Source: Bog-473 sp963753115 (GTDB lineage: Bacteria; Actinomycetota; Acidimicrobiia; Acidimicrobiales; RAAP-2). From it: a DNA stretch of 64,000 nt. The position numbers and the translations under genes are program-made. The stretch is taken from contig CAVWBB010000003.1 in NCBI GenBank assembly GCA_963753115.1, forward strand, positions 62,001 to 126,000, in the 5' to 3' direction. The notes below the pieces were generated by a model, which saw only the letters and a program-made list of their open reading frames with translations, ran no database searches and had not been told where the DNA came from. Shown here piece by piece: positions 17,612-29,040 of the stretch (position 1 is the first letter of the stretch; every line of letters starts with the position of its first letter).

Positions 17612-18358
17612 TCACACGGACTCGATGAGCGTCGGATCGTTGTTCCGCACGTTACCGATTCGCGGCCCGACGGGGTGGTGCACCACCGTGCCGGCCGGCG
17701 GGGGCCGCAGCAGCGCCCGCAGCTCCTCGACGTCCTCGTTGGCCGGATCGAGCCAGACGTCGAAGGTGGCGGGGTCGAGGATCACCGGCATGCGGTCGTG
17801 GATGCCGGACATGTCGGGGCCGGCGGTGGACGTGATCACGGTGCAGCTCCGTATGACCGGCGCGTCCGGCCCGGCGTTCTTGTCGCGCCAGCGCTCGGCC
17901 AGGCCGGCGAAGGCCAGCGGCTGACCGTCGGCCCGGCTGAAGTAGTGCGGCTGCTTGGCGCCGGTCTTGGTCTTGTGCCACTCGTAGAAGCCGTCGGCGG
18001 GGACGATGATGCGGCGCTCCCGGAACGCCTCGCGGAACGAAGCCCTGGTGGCCACGGTCTCGCCGCGCGCGTTGAAGAGCCGGCTCCCGGACTTGGCGTC
18101 CTTGGACCACCAGGGGATGAGGCCCCAGCGCAGGGACATGAGGATCCGTTCCGGCTCGCCGCCCGCTTCCGCCGGGCCCTCTTGCTGCGGGTTCTGTTCT
18201 GGGAGCCGGGCCGGGCGGTCCCGGACCCCGAGCACCGAGTCGGTCGGGGCGACGTTCCAGCTGGGGGCCTGTTCGCCGTCGACGCTCTCGCCCAGGGTGG
18301 CCCCGAAATAGCGGGCGATCCGGGCCGGTGGAGTGTAGAGAGCGAAGCGGCCGCACAT
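17612..18358 (-). CDS. SOS response-associated peptidase (SRAP, YedK/HMCES-like)
   Basis: A 248-residue SRAP-family protein. In this family the Cys exposed after removal of Met1 forms a covalent thiazolidine link to abasic sites in single-stranded DNA, shielding them during replication. The sequence starts MCGRFALYTPPARI, giving Cys2. Other conserved residues are Asn in LFNARGET, Glu in VPADGFYEWHK and His in GIHDRMPVIL. The insert between residues 45 and 70 (Pro/Gln-rich) varies in the family. The gene is divergent from imuA', and a perfect SOS box lies 100 bp upstream of its ATG, so LexA control is likely. The location beside a translesion cassette fits its role at damaged forks. Confidence 0.95.
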   Translation of the reverse strand: MCGRFALYTPPARIARYFGATLGESVDGEQAPSWNVAPTDSVLGVRDRPARLPEQNPQQEGPAEAGGEPERILMSLRWGLIPWWSKDAKSGSRLFNARGETVATRASFREAFRERRIIVPADGFYEWHKTKTGAKQPHYFSRADGQPLAFAGLAERWRDKNAGPDAPVIRSCTVITSTAGPDMSGIHDRMPVILDPATFDVWLDPANEDVEELRALLRPPPAGTVVHHPVGPRIGNVRNNDPTLIESV

Positions 18359-18457
18359 GCGGCTGCATTGTGGCCCACCCGGGCTCCCGCGCCGCGTTCG
18401 GCCCCTGAACTGGGACTTCGGCTCCCCGAGCGGACGGCACACGCCCTGGCTAAGGTG

Positions 18458-18471
18458 CGAACATATGTTCG
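18458..18471. promoter_or_regulatory. LexA (SOS) box between SRAP and imuA'
   Basis: CGAACATATGTTCG, a perfect match to the Gram-positive/actinobacterial SOS consensus CGAAC-N4-GTTCG. The imuA' start codon (ATG at 18465-18467) lies inside the box. The same box is 100 bp from the divergent SRAP start. Confidence 0.9.
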
Positions 18472-19232
18472 CCTTTCCTGCCGGGGACCCGTCGTCCCCC
18501 CGTTCCCGGGAGCTCCCAGCCGGGCTGGCCGACCGTATCCGGCCCGCCACGCCGGTGGCCGGGCGGACCCTGCCGGTGCCCCCGCCGCTCGCCCCGCTCT
18601 TCCCCGCCGGCTCCCTGCGGCGGGGCACGACCACCACGGTGGCGGGGCTCCCCGGCCACGGCGCCACCACCCTGGCTCTCGCGCTCTTGGCCGCGGCGTC
18701 GGCCGCCGGGAGCTGGTGTGCCGCCGTGGGTCTGCCCGATCCCGGCGTGGTGGCGGCCGCCGGGCTCGGGCTCGATCTGCGCCGCGTCGTCTTCGTGCCG
18801 CATCCCGGCAACGGGTGGGCCGAGGCGGCCGGTGACCTCCTCTCGGGGGTCGACGCCGTCCTGATCCGGCCCCCCGGCCGCGCCCGCTTGACGGCGGCGC
18901 GCCACCTGACGGCCCGTGCCCGCGAGCGCCAGGCCGCCCTGGTGGTCCTGCTCGAGGGCCCCGGTGCCTGGCCCGAGGGGGGAGACCTCGCCCTCACGGT
19001 GGGCGCGGTCGAGTGGGAGGGCGTGGGCCAGGGCCACGGGCACCTGCAGGGCCGCCGGGCCGAGGTGCGGGTCAGCGGCCGTCGCGCCGCCGGCCGGGTC
19101 AGCGAGTGCTCGCTGTGGCTCCCCGCCGGCTCGGGCGCCGTGGAGGACGCGGCGACCCACGAAGAAGACCACGGAGAAGAGCGGCGCGGGCCGGCCCGGG
19201 CCGGTCCCGGTGACGGGCCGGAGGCGGCCTGA
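18465..19232 (+). CDS. imuA': ImuA'-like protein of the damage-inducible mutasome
   Basis: A 255-residue RecA-like accessory protein, the first gene of an imuA'-imuB-dnaE2 cassette. In mycobacteria these three are needed together for damage-induced mutagenesis. The protein has a Pro-rich start and then SLRRGTTTTVAGLPGHGATTLALALLAAA, here read as the P-loop region: the loop GLPGHGATT lacks the usual Lys of Walker A (Ala instead), so ATP binding may be weak or lost. RVVFVPHPGNGWAEAAGDLLS and RERQAALVVLLEG match later RecA-like strands. The ATG at 18465 is inside the SOS box; an upstream frame is open, but the protein there is unconvincing. The transcript may be leaderless. imuB begins 20 bp after its stop. 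Confidence 0.85.
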   Translation: MFAFPAGDPSSPRSRELPAGLADRIRPATPVAGRTLPVPPPLAPLFPAGSLRRGTTTTVAGLPGHGATTLALALLAAASAAGSWCAAVGLPDPGVVAAAGLGLDLRRVVFVPHPGNGWAEAAGDLLSGVDAVLIRPPGRARLTAARHLTARARERQAALVVLLEGPGAWPEGGDLALTVGAVEWEGVGQGHGHLQGRRAEVRVSGRRAAGRVSECSLWLPAGSGAVEDAATHEEDHGEERRGPARAGPGDGPEAA

Positions 19233-19251
19233 GCGGAGCGGTGAGGAAGCA

Positions 19252-20344
19252 GTGGAACGGTTGGTCGTCATCTGGTGCCCCGACCTCTTGGAAGAAGGGG
19301 GGAAGGGGGAGGAGGCCCGGCGGTTCGCCCGCGTGCTGGCGCGGGCCGGCGAGCTCTGCCCGTGGGTCCATCCGGTCCGCCTCGGGGTCGGCGCGCTGCC
19401 CGCCCGCGGCCCCGCCCGCTTCTTCGGCGGCGAGGAGGCGGTGGTGGGCCGCCTGGCCGGCATCGTGGAAGAGGAGGGCGAGGAGGCCGCCATCGGCGTG
19501 GCCGACGGGCTCTTCGCCGCGCTGCTGGCCGCCCGCTCGGGGCTGATCGTCCCCTCCGGGGGAACGGCGGATTTCCTCGGCCCCTGGTCGGTGGCCACGC
19601 TGGGCCGCCCCGACCTGGCGGTCACCCTGCAGCGGCTGGGGGTCACCACCCTGGCGCACCTGGCGGCACTCCCCGCGGCAAATGTCTCGGACCGCTTCGG
19701 CGCCGACGCGGCCGCCTGCCATGCGGTGGCCCGGGGGGAGAGCGGGGAGCTGGCCGGGCTGCGCGACCGCACGATCGAGCGGCGGCTGCGCATCGCCCGG
19801 GGCGAGGACCCCGACCGGGGCCCCGACGTCCCGCCCCCGCCCTCCCAGCCCGGCTTCTTCGGTGGCGCCTCGGAGGCGGACACCCGGGCCGCCCGGTCCT
19901 TCGTCCGGGTGCAGGAGCGCCTGGGGGTGGAGGCCGTGCTGATGGGACGGCTGCGTGGGGGGCGGGACCCCGCCGGGCAGTCGGTGCTGGTGCCCTGGGG
20001 CAGCCCCGAGGCCGAGGCGGCGGTCGGCGCTGCGCCGTGGCCGGGACGGGTGCCCCCGCCGGCGCCGACCGACGTGCTGCGGGTCCCGTTGCGAGCCGAG
20101 GTGGCCGACGGTGCCGGCCGCGCCGTCGAGGTCAGCGGGCGGGGGTTGCTCACCGGGATGATCGAGCAGCTGTCGGTCGGCGGCGGCCCCTGGCAGCCGG
20201 TGGTGGGGTGGGCCGGCCCCTGGCCGGCGACCGAGCGCTGGTGGGCGGTGCGCCGGCGCCGGGCGCGCCTGCAGGTGGTCACCGCGGAAGGGGTGGCGCG
20301 CCTGCTGTGCACCGAGCGGGGGCAGTGGTGGGTTGAGGCCGTCT

Positions 20345-20352
<8 letters not shown>
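19252..20352 (+). CDS. imuB: ImuB, catalytically inactive Y-family polymerase homologue
   Basis: A 366-residue Y-family polymerase relative that acts as the adaptor between DnaE2, ImuA' and the sliding clamp. It begins MERLVVIWCPDLLEEG, where active DinB/DinP enzymes carry catalytic acidic residues in a different context; the metal-binding Asp/Glu set is not conserved, as expected for ImuB. The helix-hairpin-helix-like thumb LQRLGVTTLAHLAALPAANV is present. The protein is shorter than the roughly 500 residues common for ImuB. A possible clamp-binding motif is QSVLVPW (about 19978-20000). A GAGGAA ribosome-binding site lies before the GTG at 19252. The stop overlaps the dnaE2 start, suggesting translational coupling. 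Confidence 0.88.
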
Positions 20353-23542
<3,190 letters not shown>

Positions 23543-23546
<4 letters not shown>

Positions 23547-24785
23547 ACGCCACCCGACTCACCATGCAGTCCCAACTCTGCCGCCTTCATGATCAGGTAG
23601 TCCCGCTCGCGCAGGTTCTTGGTGCCGGCGGCGGCGGCGACGTATTCCGTCTGCGCCGCCGCGGCATCGCCTCTCTGCTCGAGGAGATGGGCGCGCACGG
23701 CATGCACGCGATGGGAGCGCGCCAGCGGCCCAGAGGCTGACAGCTCGTCGAGGAGCGCCAGACCAGCCTCGGCGCCATCCACCATCGCCACGGCGACGGC
23801 ACGGTTCAGTCGCACGACCGGACTGTCGGTCATCCGCTCCAGAAATGTGTAGAGCGAGAGGATCCGTTCCCAGTCGGTGTCCTCGTAGCGCGCCGCGCCG
23901 TCATGGAGCGCGGCCACCGCCGCCTGAGCGGTGTACTGGCCCATTGGTCCCTGCTCGAGCGACGTGGCGACCAACCTGGTCCCCTCGCCAATCAGGGCAC
24001 GATCCCAGCGGGTGCGGTCCTGATCGGCCAGCGGGACAAGTGCGCCGTCGGCTTCCGTGCGCGCCGGGCGGCGCGCCTCGGCGAGGAGCATGAGGGCGAG
24101 CAGCCCGGTCACTTCGGCATCGTCAGGCGACACGTCGTGGAGCAGGCGCCCGAGCCGGATCGCCTCCGAAGCCAGGTCGGTGCGATGGAGGTCGGGACCG
24201 CTACTCGACGCGTACCCCTCGTTGAAGGTGAGATACACCACACGGAGTACCGACTGGAGTCGCTGGGCTTTGGATGCGTCGTCGGGCAGCGTGAGCGGCT
24301 GATCCGCTTCGGCCACAGTGCGCTTGGCGCGGCTGATGCGCTGCGCCATCGTCGCCTCGGGGACGAGGAAGGCCGTGGCGATCTCCCGCGTGGTCAGCCC
24401 ACCCAGCGCCCGCAGCGTCAGGGCGATTGCGGACGCCGGTGCCGAGCGCGGGGTGGCAGCACATGAAGAACAAGGCGACGGTGTCGTCCCGGGCCGAAGC
24501 GGCGTCGGGCGGCTCCCGTGACCATGAGGCCGCCAGCTCTTCGCGTCGTCGACGCGACTCGTCGCTCCGGTACCGGTCCGCCTCGCGCCGCGCCGCGACC
24601 CGTACGAGCCAACCGAGCGGCCGGTCGGGGACGCCGTCGAGCGGCCAGGAGGTGGCGGCCGCCATGAGGGCCTCTTGCACGGCGTCTTCGGCATCGGCGA
24701 AATGGCCGTAGCGGCGGACGACGATGCCGAGGGCCTGGGGGGCAAGCGTCCGCAGCAGTCCCTCGACGTCGACCTGATCCGTCAC
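23543..24785 (-). CDS. ECF sigma factor with C-terminal TPR-like domain (ECF42-type), frame broken
   Basis: An extracytoplasmic-function sigma factor of the group linked to DGPF (YCII-like) proteins, about 413 residues when repaired. Sigma region 2 is visible as RRYGHFADAEDAVQEALM and GWLVRVAARREADRYR; region 4 as LGGLTTREIATAFLVPEATM and AQRISRAKRTVAE. The long C-terminal half (NEGYASSSG to the end) is helical and TPR-like, as in this group, and is thought to replace an anti-sigma factor as the sensing part. One extra base at about 24443 separates HPAL from APASAIALTLRALGG. The start is a GTG that overlaps the DGPF gene stop by four bases (GTGA), so the two are translationally coupled. Confidence 0.9.
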
Positions 24786-25183
24786 ACTTCGGGTTCGGGT
24801 GCGCTCATCACCTGCCGCACCTCTATGCGCTGCCGTATCGGTGCGCCGCCCTGACCCGGTGCCGCCGACGCCTGGGCGGCGATCTGCAGGGCTCGCTCCA
24901 ACGTGTCGACCTCGACGAGCCGATAGCCGGCAAGGAGCTCCTTGGACTCGGGGAATGGCCCGTCGGTGACCGTCGTTGCCGCGGTGCCGTCGGACACGAC
25001 GAAACGCGCTTCGCCGGGGCCCGCCAGACCCTGAGCGTCGATGAGCTCACCCAGCTCCTCGAGCTGGCGGTTCAACGACTGCTGGAACTCGATGTGGGCC
25101 TTGACCTCCTCGGGGGTCCATTCGTACATGGGTGCGCAGTCGGACTCCACACCCCCGTAGTTCTGCAACAGCATGAATCGCAT
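24782..25183 (-). CDS. DGPF (YCII-related) protein
   Basis: A 133-residue YCII-related dimeric alpha-beta barrel protein. The eponymous motif is exact in TVTDGPFPESKELLAGYRLVEV. The opening strand MRFMLLQNYGGVESD is typical, as is the closing region RQRIEVRQVM. Such proteins are encoded next to ECF42-type sigma factors and are often their targets; their activity is not known. The ATG at 25183 follows a strong AAAGGA ribosome-binding site; upstream residues of the open frame are Arg-rich and unlikely. It is the first gene of the two-gene operon with the sigma factor. Confidence 0.92.
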   Translation of the reverse strand: MRFMLLQNYGGVESDCAPMYEWTPEEVKAHIEFQQSLNRQLEELGELIDAQGLAGPGEARFVVSDGTAATTVTDGPFPESKELLAGYRLVEVDTLERALQIAAQASAAPGQGGAPIRQRIEVRQVMSAPEPEV

Positions 25184-25313
25184 GACTCCATCCTTTCTTC
25201 TCCGGCGCCCCCATGGCCACCGGTCATGGAAATGTCGGAGCCGATTCCGGGTTCTCGACAGTGTTCGGTCTCGACCTGGCAGACTGGCCGACATCCGAAG
25301 AAGGGAGCCTTCG

Positions 25314-25601
25314 ATGATCCGTGTGTCCGTGTTCTACCCATCGGCCGAGGGCGCGACGTTCGACCACGACTACTACCGGGAGAAGCACGTGCCGCTCTGC
25401 GTGCGCACCTGGAACCCCAAGAGCGCCGAGATCGACAAGGGCATCGACGGCCCCAACGTGGCCGCGGTGCACCTGACGTTCGAATCGCTCGACGCGCTGG
25501 GGCAGGCCATGGCGTCCGAAGGCACGGCCGACATCCTCGCCGACGTCGCCAACTACACGACCATCGCGCCCGTCCTGCAGACGAGCGAGATCGTCGACTG
25601 A
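25314..25601 (+). CDS. EthD-family protein
   Basis: A 95-residue EthD protein with a dimeric alpha-beta barrel. The family pattern is IRVSVFYPSAEGATFDHDYY followed by REKHVPLCV, where the His of the YxxxHxP-like motif is central. FESLDALGQAMASEG and the closing YTTIAPVLQTSEIV match the expected later elements. Members act on polyketide-like or ether compounds, or have no known reaction. AAGGGAG precedes the ATG at 25314. It is the first of three closely packed genes (EthD, VOC, SnoaL-like) that may form one small catabolic operon. Confidence 0.88.
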   Translation: MIRVSVFYPSAEGATFDHDYYREKHVPLCVRTWNPKSAEIDKGIDGPNVAAVHLTFESLDALGQAMASEGTADILADVANYTTIAPVLQTSEIVD

Positions 25602-25625
25602 CCGCACCCCAGGGAGGGACGCACC

Positions 25626-26093
25626 GTGCTGCTCAAGGGCTTGAACCACGTCGCCGTCATCACCAACGACGCCACCCGCCTGAACGACTTCTACCGCGAG
25701 GTCTTCGACGCCGAAATCCTCCGGGACGGGCCGGAACCCCTCGCCGACAGACAGGGCCCCCGCCTCTCCATCATCAAGATCGGCGACTGGGCCGAGCTCA
25801 ACGTCTTCGAGCTGGAGGGGAACACCGAGGCCGACCGCCAGACCCCGATGTTCGGCCGTGGCCGACTCGACCACCTGGCCCTGCAGGCCGCGTCGATTGA
25901 GGACTTCGAGACGATCCGCGAGCGGCTCATGGCACGCGGGCTGGCCGACGACTTCGTCACCGACTTCGGGCCCATGCTCAGCCTCTTCTTCCGTGATCCC
26001 GACGGTCTCGAGAGCGAGGTCTGCGTCGAGAATCCCGACGCGGTACCCGGCGTCTTCCACGGGCCGGGGAACCGGGCGGCGCGCTACTCCTGA
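25626..26093 (+). CDS. VOC-family protein (glyoxalase-like)
   Basis: A 155-residue vicinal-oxygen-chelate protein. LKGLNHVAVITNDATRLNDFY opens the first module with a metal-ligand His. LDHLALQAASIEDFETIRERL opens the second. The final strand FFRDPDGLESEVCVE holds the Glu ligand. The spacing matches dioxygenase or lyase-type VOC enzymes, but the substrate is unknown. The start is a GTG at 25626 after GGAGGG, 24 bp beyond the EthD gene, so the two are likely co-transcribed. The SnoaL-like gene follows 17 bp later. Confidence 0.9.
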   Translation: MLLKGLNHVAVITNDATRLNDFYREVFDAEILRDGPEPLADRQGPRLSIIKIGDWAELNVFELEGNTEADRQTPMFGRGRLDHLALQAASIEDFETIRERLMARGLADDFVTDFGPMLSLFFRDPDGLESEVCVENPDAVPGVFHGPGNRAARYS

Positions 26094-26110
26094 GTGCGGA
26101 GGAACCGAAC

Positions 26111-26518
26111 GTGGACGACATTGAGGCGATCAAGCAGCTCAAGGCGCGCTACTTCCGGACCATGGACACCAAGGACTGGGCCGGCATGCGCCAGGTGTTC
26201 ACCGACGATGTCGTCATGGACACGACGGACTCCGGTGGCGGCGTCGTGACCGGTGCCGATGCCTTCGTGGCGTTCCTGCAGGAGACGCTGGCCGGTGCGG
26301 TCACGGTGCACCACGGCCACATGCCCGAAGTCCGGCTGACGTCACCGACCACGGCGACGGGCATCTGGGCGCTGCACGATGCCATCGTGTGGCCTGACGG
26401 CACCCGGCTGCAGGGCGACGGCCACTACCACGAGACCTACGAGCGGGTGGACGGGGAGTGGCGGATCGCCTCCTCCACGCTGACCCGGCTGCAGCTGGAA
26501 CTGACCGAACCGGTCTGA
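26111..26518 (+). CDS. SnoaL-like/NTF2-fold protein
   Basis: A 135-residue NTF2-like alpha+beta-barrel protein. The first helix region DDIEAIKQLKARYFRTMDTK and DWAGMRQVFTDDVVMDTTDS form the cone wall typical of SnoaL-like proteins, with the usual Asp near the barrel floor. Later strands hold a cluster of His (VHHGHMPEVRL, GDGHYHETYER) that could form an active site. Members are isomerases, dehydratases, cyclases or binding proteins, so the function is open. The start is the GTG at 26111, 17 bp after the VOC gene; the three genes probably form one operon. Confidence 0.87.
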   Translation: MDDIEAIKQLKARYFRTMDTKDWAGMRQVFTDDVVMDTTDSGGGVVTGADAFVAFLQETLAGAVTVHHGHMPEVRLTSPTTATGIWALHDAIVWPDGTRLQGDGHYHETYERVDGEWRIASSTLTRLQLELTEPV

Positions 26519-26542
26519 CCCGCTCTGCGTCATAGTCCCGGT

Positions 26543-27313
26543 ATGACGCGGCGCCTCCAGGGAACGATCGCCGGGGCCCTGGTCATCCTCAGCGCGGCCT
26601 GTGGTGCGCCTCGAGCTGGCGCCAGCGGATCGACCGATCCGCCCATCACGACCCACGTCACGCTGACGACGCACCGTGTGGTAGCTGGTCACCCGATCAA
26701 GGGGACCGTCGTGCTCACGAACACGACAATGAAGGAGATCACCGTCAACACGTGTGCGATCGACGGGTGGCTGCAGGTGGGCCTGCACGGCAAGGTCGAT
26801 TCCTATCCGTTCCTGACCTTCTCCGTCGCCTGCGCGCCGACGGTTCGGCTCGCGCCCGGGCGGAACAAGTTCCCGGTGACCGTCATCACCACCTACGCCA
26901 GCTGCACGCAGCCTGAGCCAGCCGGATCGCCGTTGACGCTCCTGCCGCCCTGCACGGAATCGAACGGTCGCCTGGGCTCGCCGCCGCTGCCCGCTGGTCG
27001 CTATGTCACGAAGTTGCACCTTGTCGGCCTGGACGGTCTCACGCGCTCTCCGAATCGGGTCGTCGTCACGCTCAAAGCACCGGCGACGCCTCCGATCCTC
27101 CCGCCCTGTACCGAGACCCCGTCCACCGCGCCGAACCTTGTCGCGGTTCCCAACGTGGTCGGGGACAGCTCGTCGGGTGCGGCGATCGTGTTTGCCAAAG
27201 CGTGCCTCAACGCGGGGTATGCGAATCCCGTCGGCACCCGGGTGGTCTCCGAATCGCCACCGGCCAACACCCTGGTGCCCGAGTATTCGACTGTTACCCT
27301 CGTGACCCGGTAA
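26543..27313 (+). CDS. Probable lipoprotein with a C-terminal PASTA domain
   Basis: A 256-residue exported protein. A signal sequence runs from MTRRLQGTIAGALVILSAAC with a weak lipobox ending at Cys20, so lipid anchoring is likely but not certain. The middle (residues about 35-175) is beta-rich and resembles an immunoglobulin-like domain with paired Cys (SVACAPT, SCTQPEP, LPPCTES). The C-terminus is a PASTA domain: PNVVGDSSSGAAIVFAKACL and ESPPANTLVPEYSTVTL. PASTA domains in kinases and penicillin-binding proteins sense peptidoglycan; a single one on a lipoprotein suggests cell-wall binding. It has its own start and seems unrelated to the upstream enzymes. Confidence 0.78.
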   Translation: MTRRLQGTIAGALVILSAACGAPRAGASGSTDPPITTHVTLTTHRVVAGHPIKGTVVLTNTTMKEITVNTCAIDGWLQVGLHGKVDSYPFLTFSVACAPTVRLAPGRNKFPVTVITTYASCTQPEPAGSPLTLLPPCTESNGRLGSPPLPAGRYVTKLHLVGLDGLTRSPNRVVVTLKAPATPPILPPCTETPSTAPNLVAVPNVVGDSSSGAAIVFAKACLNAGYANPVGTRVVSESPPANTLVPEYSTVTLVTR

Positions 27314-27400
27314 GCATCGGCGGACCGAGTGGTGATTGCGAGCAAGCCGACCAAGACGTGACCCCGGAGAGGCGACGAACGCGCCGCGCTGCGGGCTACT

Positions 27401-27775
27401 TCAGCAGGCGAAGATGGGAGTCCGTGGTCGCCGGTTTCCGGGCGAGCAGGTTCGAGAGAGCTGACGCACCTTGTGACGCCATGTCCGGTACTCGGCCGGC
27501 GGTGGCGTGTCGGGGCCGGACCCGGCGGGCGGGATCGACTCGGTCATGCCGAAGGCCAACGTGGAGATGAGGCGGGCGGCATCACGGGCCGGTAAGCGGA
27601 AGGTGCCGGTGCAGAAGTCGCCCTGCCACAGCGAGATGACCATGGTGTCGTCGACCGGGTGCGCGGAGACGCCCATCCGGCGGACCCGGCCCCGCGTGTC
27701 GTAGAACCAGACGCGGTCGCCATAGAGGTGCCCTTCCACCTGCACACCCGGGAGTATCGCGCCGGGTGCCGCCAT
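27401..27775 (-). CDS. Hypothetical protein, 124 aa
   Basis: A 124-residue protein of a type I recall from several actinobacteria but without known function. The centre reads DTMVISLWQGDFCTGTFRLP followed by DAARLISTLAFGM, a compact beta-hairpin plus helix that looks like a ligand-binding or regulatory module. The N-terminus has VWFYDTRGRVRRMG, also beta-rich. The C-terminal 40 residues are Pro/Arg-rich and probably disordered. There is no signal peptide or membrane segment. It stands alone between the PASTA lipoprotein (convergent) and the DUF1059 gene. Confidence 0.65.
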   Translation of the reverse strand: MAAPGAILPGVQVEGHLYGDRVWFYDTRGRVRRMGVSAHPVDDTMVISLWQGDFCTGTFRLPARDAARLISTLAFGMTESIPPAGSGPDTPPPAEYRTWRHKVRQLSRTCSPGNRRPRTPIFAC

Positions 27776-27863
27776 TTGCTACTGGGGTCGGTGCAGTCCT
27801 GGTCGACCCCGTTGACCAGCGCCAGGAGGGTCGGCGACAACGTTCGCCCGTTCCGTGTCGCGG

Positions 27864-28100
27864 TCAGTCTTCAGGCAGGGCGGCGAAATCGCTCTTGGCC
27901 TTCTTGTACCAGGCCATGCCCGAGAAGGGATGCCGCCAGCGTCCCTTCATGTCCTTGAGGGCGCCCTTGTGCGCCTCGTCGCCGCCGGCGACGACCTCCT
28001 TCAAGTGGCGGTCCTGCGCCTTGATGACAACGTCGGCCGTCTCGCCGTGAAGTTGGAGATCACAGGGGCCGCCCAACTGCTTGCAGGTCATGGTCTTCAC
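27864..28100 (-). CDS. DUF1059 family protein
   Basis: A 78-residue DUF1059 protein. It begins MTCKQLGGPCDLQLHGET, the family signature with two Cys and Gly-Gly, then ADVVIKAQDRHLKEVVAGGD and a helix ending SGMAWYKKAKSDF. The function is unknown; the two Cys and the His could bind metal. A GTG at 28100 (starting Val-Lys-Thr-Met) is used because it lies only two bases after the VOC gene's stop; the ATG at 28091 is an alternative. The tight spacing implies co-transcription with the VOC gene. Confidence 0.85.
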   Translation of the reverse strand: MKTMTCKQLGGPCDLQLHGETADVVIKAQDRHLKEVVAGGDEAHKGALKDMKGRWRHPFSGMAWYKKAKSDFAALPED

Positions 28101-28102
28101 GA

Positions 28103-28501
28103 TCAGGCCTGCGCAATGCGGACGAGGTTGCCCGAGGGGTCGCGGAAGGCGCAGTCTCGCGCGCCCCACGGCTGGGACGTCGGTTCCTGGAGCACCTCGG
28201 CACCCGAGGCCCGGACCTTCTCGAACGTGGTGTCGAGGTCGTCGGACTTGAAGATGGCGGCCTGCAGCGAGCCTTTCGTCACGAGGGACAGAAGGGCGTC
28301 GCCTTCTGTCTGCGAACGACCGCCGTGCGGCTGGGACAGGACGATGTCGAGGTCTTGCCCCGGTGCACCGACGGTGACCCAGCGGAACTCGCCGGACTTG
28401 ACGTCGTTGCGAACCTCGAGCCCGAGCGCGTCGCGGTAGAAACCGAGCGCTTCGTCGGGGTCGTGGACGGAAATGAACATTGCGGAAACGGTGACTGGCA
28501 T
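28103..28501 (-). CDS. VOC-family protein
   Basis: A 132-residue VOC-superfamily protein. The first module begins VSAMFISVHDPDEALGFYRD and the second carries AAIFKSDDLDTTFEKVRASG. It closes with ARDCAFRDPSGNLVRIAQ, where a metal-ligand Glu would usually occur, so the metal site may be altered. Proteins of this type often sit beside AraC or ArsR regulators. The AraC regulator gene lies 67 bp upstream on the same strand, and DUF1059 follows two bases downstream, so the three probably form one unit. The start ATG is at 28501; upstream residues of the frame look non-coding. Confidence 0.88.
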   Translation of the reverse strand: MPVTVSAMFISVHDPDEALGFYRDALGLEVRNDVKSGEFRWVTVGAPGQDLDIVLSQPHGGRSQTEGDALLSLVTKGSLQAAIFKSDDLDTTFEKVRASGAEVLQEPTSQPWGARDCAFRDPSGNLVRIAQA

Positions 28502-28568
28502 GAGACGAGTGTACGGCCGTCGATCCGCCGAATGCTTCTCCAATCCTGCTCGGTGTCAGAGCAGGCGC

Positions 28569-28979
28569 TCACACAGAGGCCCTACTCCTCCGAGGTCGCG
28601 TCACCACCATGCTCACACACGATGGAACGACTTCGCTGCCGCTGTGGTCGTGACCGCGGTACTGCGAAGGTGTCTCACCGACGATCTCGGTAAAGCGCGA
28701 GCTGAACGACCCGAGCGATGTACAGCCGACGGTGACACAGGCATCAGTGACGGACATTCCTTGCCGGAGAAAGGCCTTGGCGCGCTCGATGCGTCGCGTC
28801 ATCAGATAGCTGTAAGGGGTCTCGCCATAGGCTGAACGGAACTTGCGCGAGAAGTGTGCCGGCGACATGAGCGCCGTACGCGCCATCGCCGGGACATCGA
28901 GCGGTTGTGCGTACTCGCGGTCGATGAGGTCGCGTGCCCGACGCAGATGGACCAGGTCGGACAGTTCCTCCGGCGTCAT
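28569..28979 (-). CDS. AraC-family transcriptional regulator (DNA-binding domain only)
   Basis: A 136-residue regulator made almost wholly of the AraC/XylS two-helix-turn-helix domain. The first HTH is DVPAMARTALMSPAHFSRKF, the second MSVTDACVTVGCTSLGSFSS, and the family's closing signature FTEIVGETPSQYR is present. There is no effector-binding domain, so it belongs with the short SoxS/MarA-like group, whose activity depends on abundance or a partner. The downstream VOC and DUF1059 genes on the same strand are its likely targets. A divergent membrane protein starts 62 bp upstream and could also be controlled. Confidence 0.9.
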   Translation of the reverse strand: MTPEELSDLVHLRRARDLIDREYAQPLDVPAMARTALMSPAHFSRKFRSAYGETPYSYLMTRRIERAKAFLRQGMSVTDACVTVGCTSLGSFSSRFTEIVGETPSQYRGHDHSGSEVVPSCVSMVVTRPRRSRASV

Positions 28980-29040
28980 GTGGACAATGGTATGCGAAGG
29001 GCGTCGCGCTCGTACCAGGCTCCGTCGTCCGCGCCTACGT

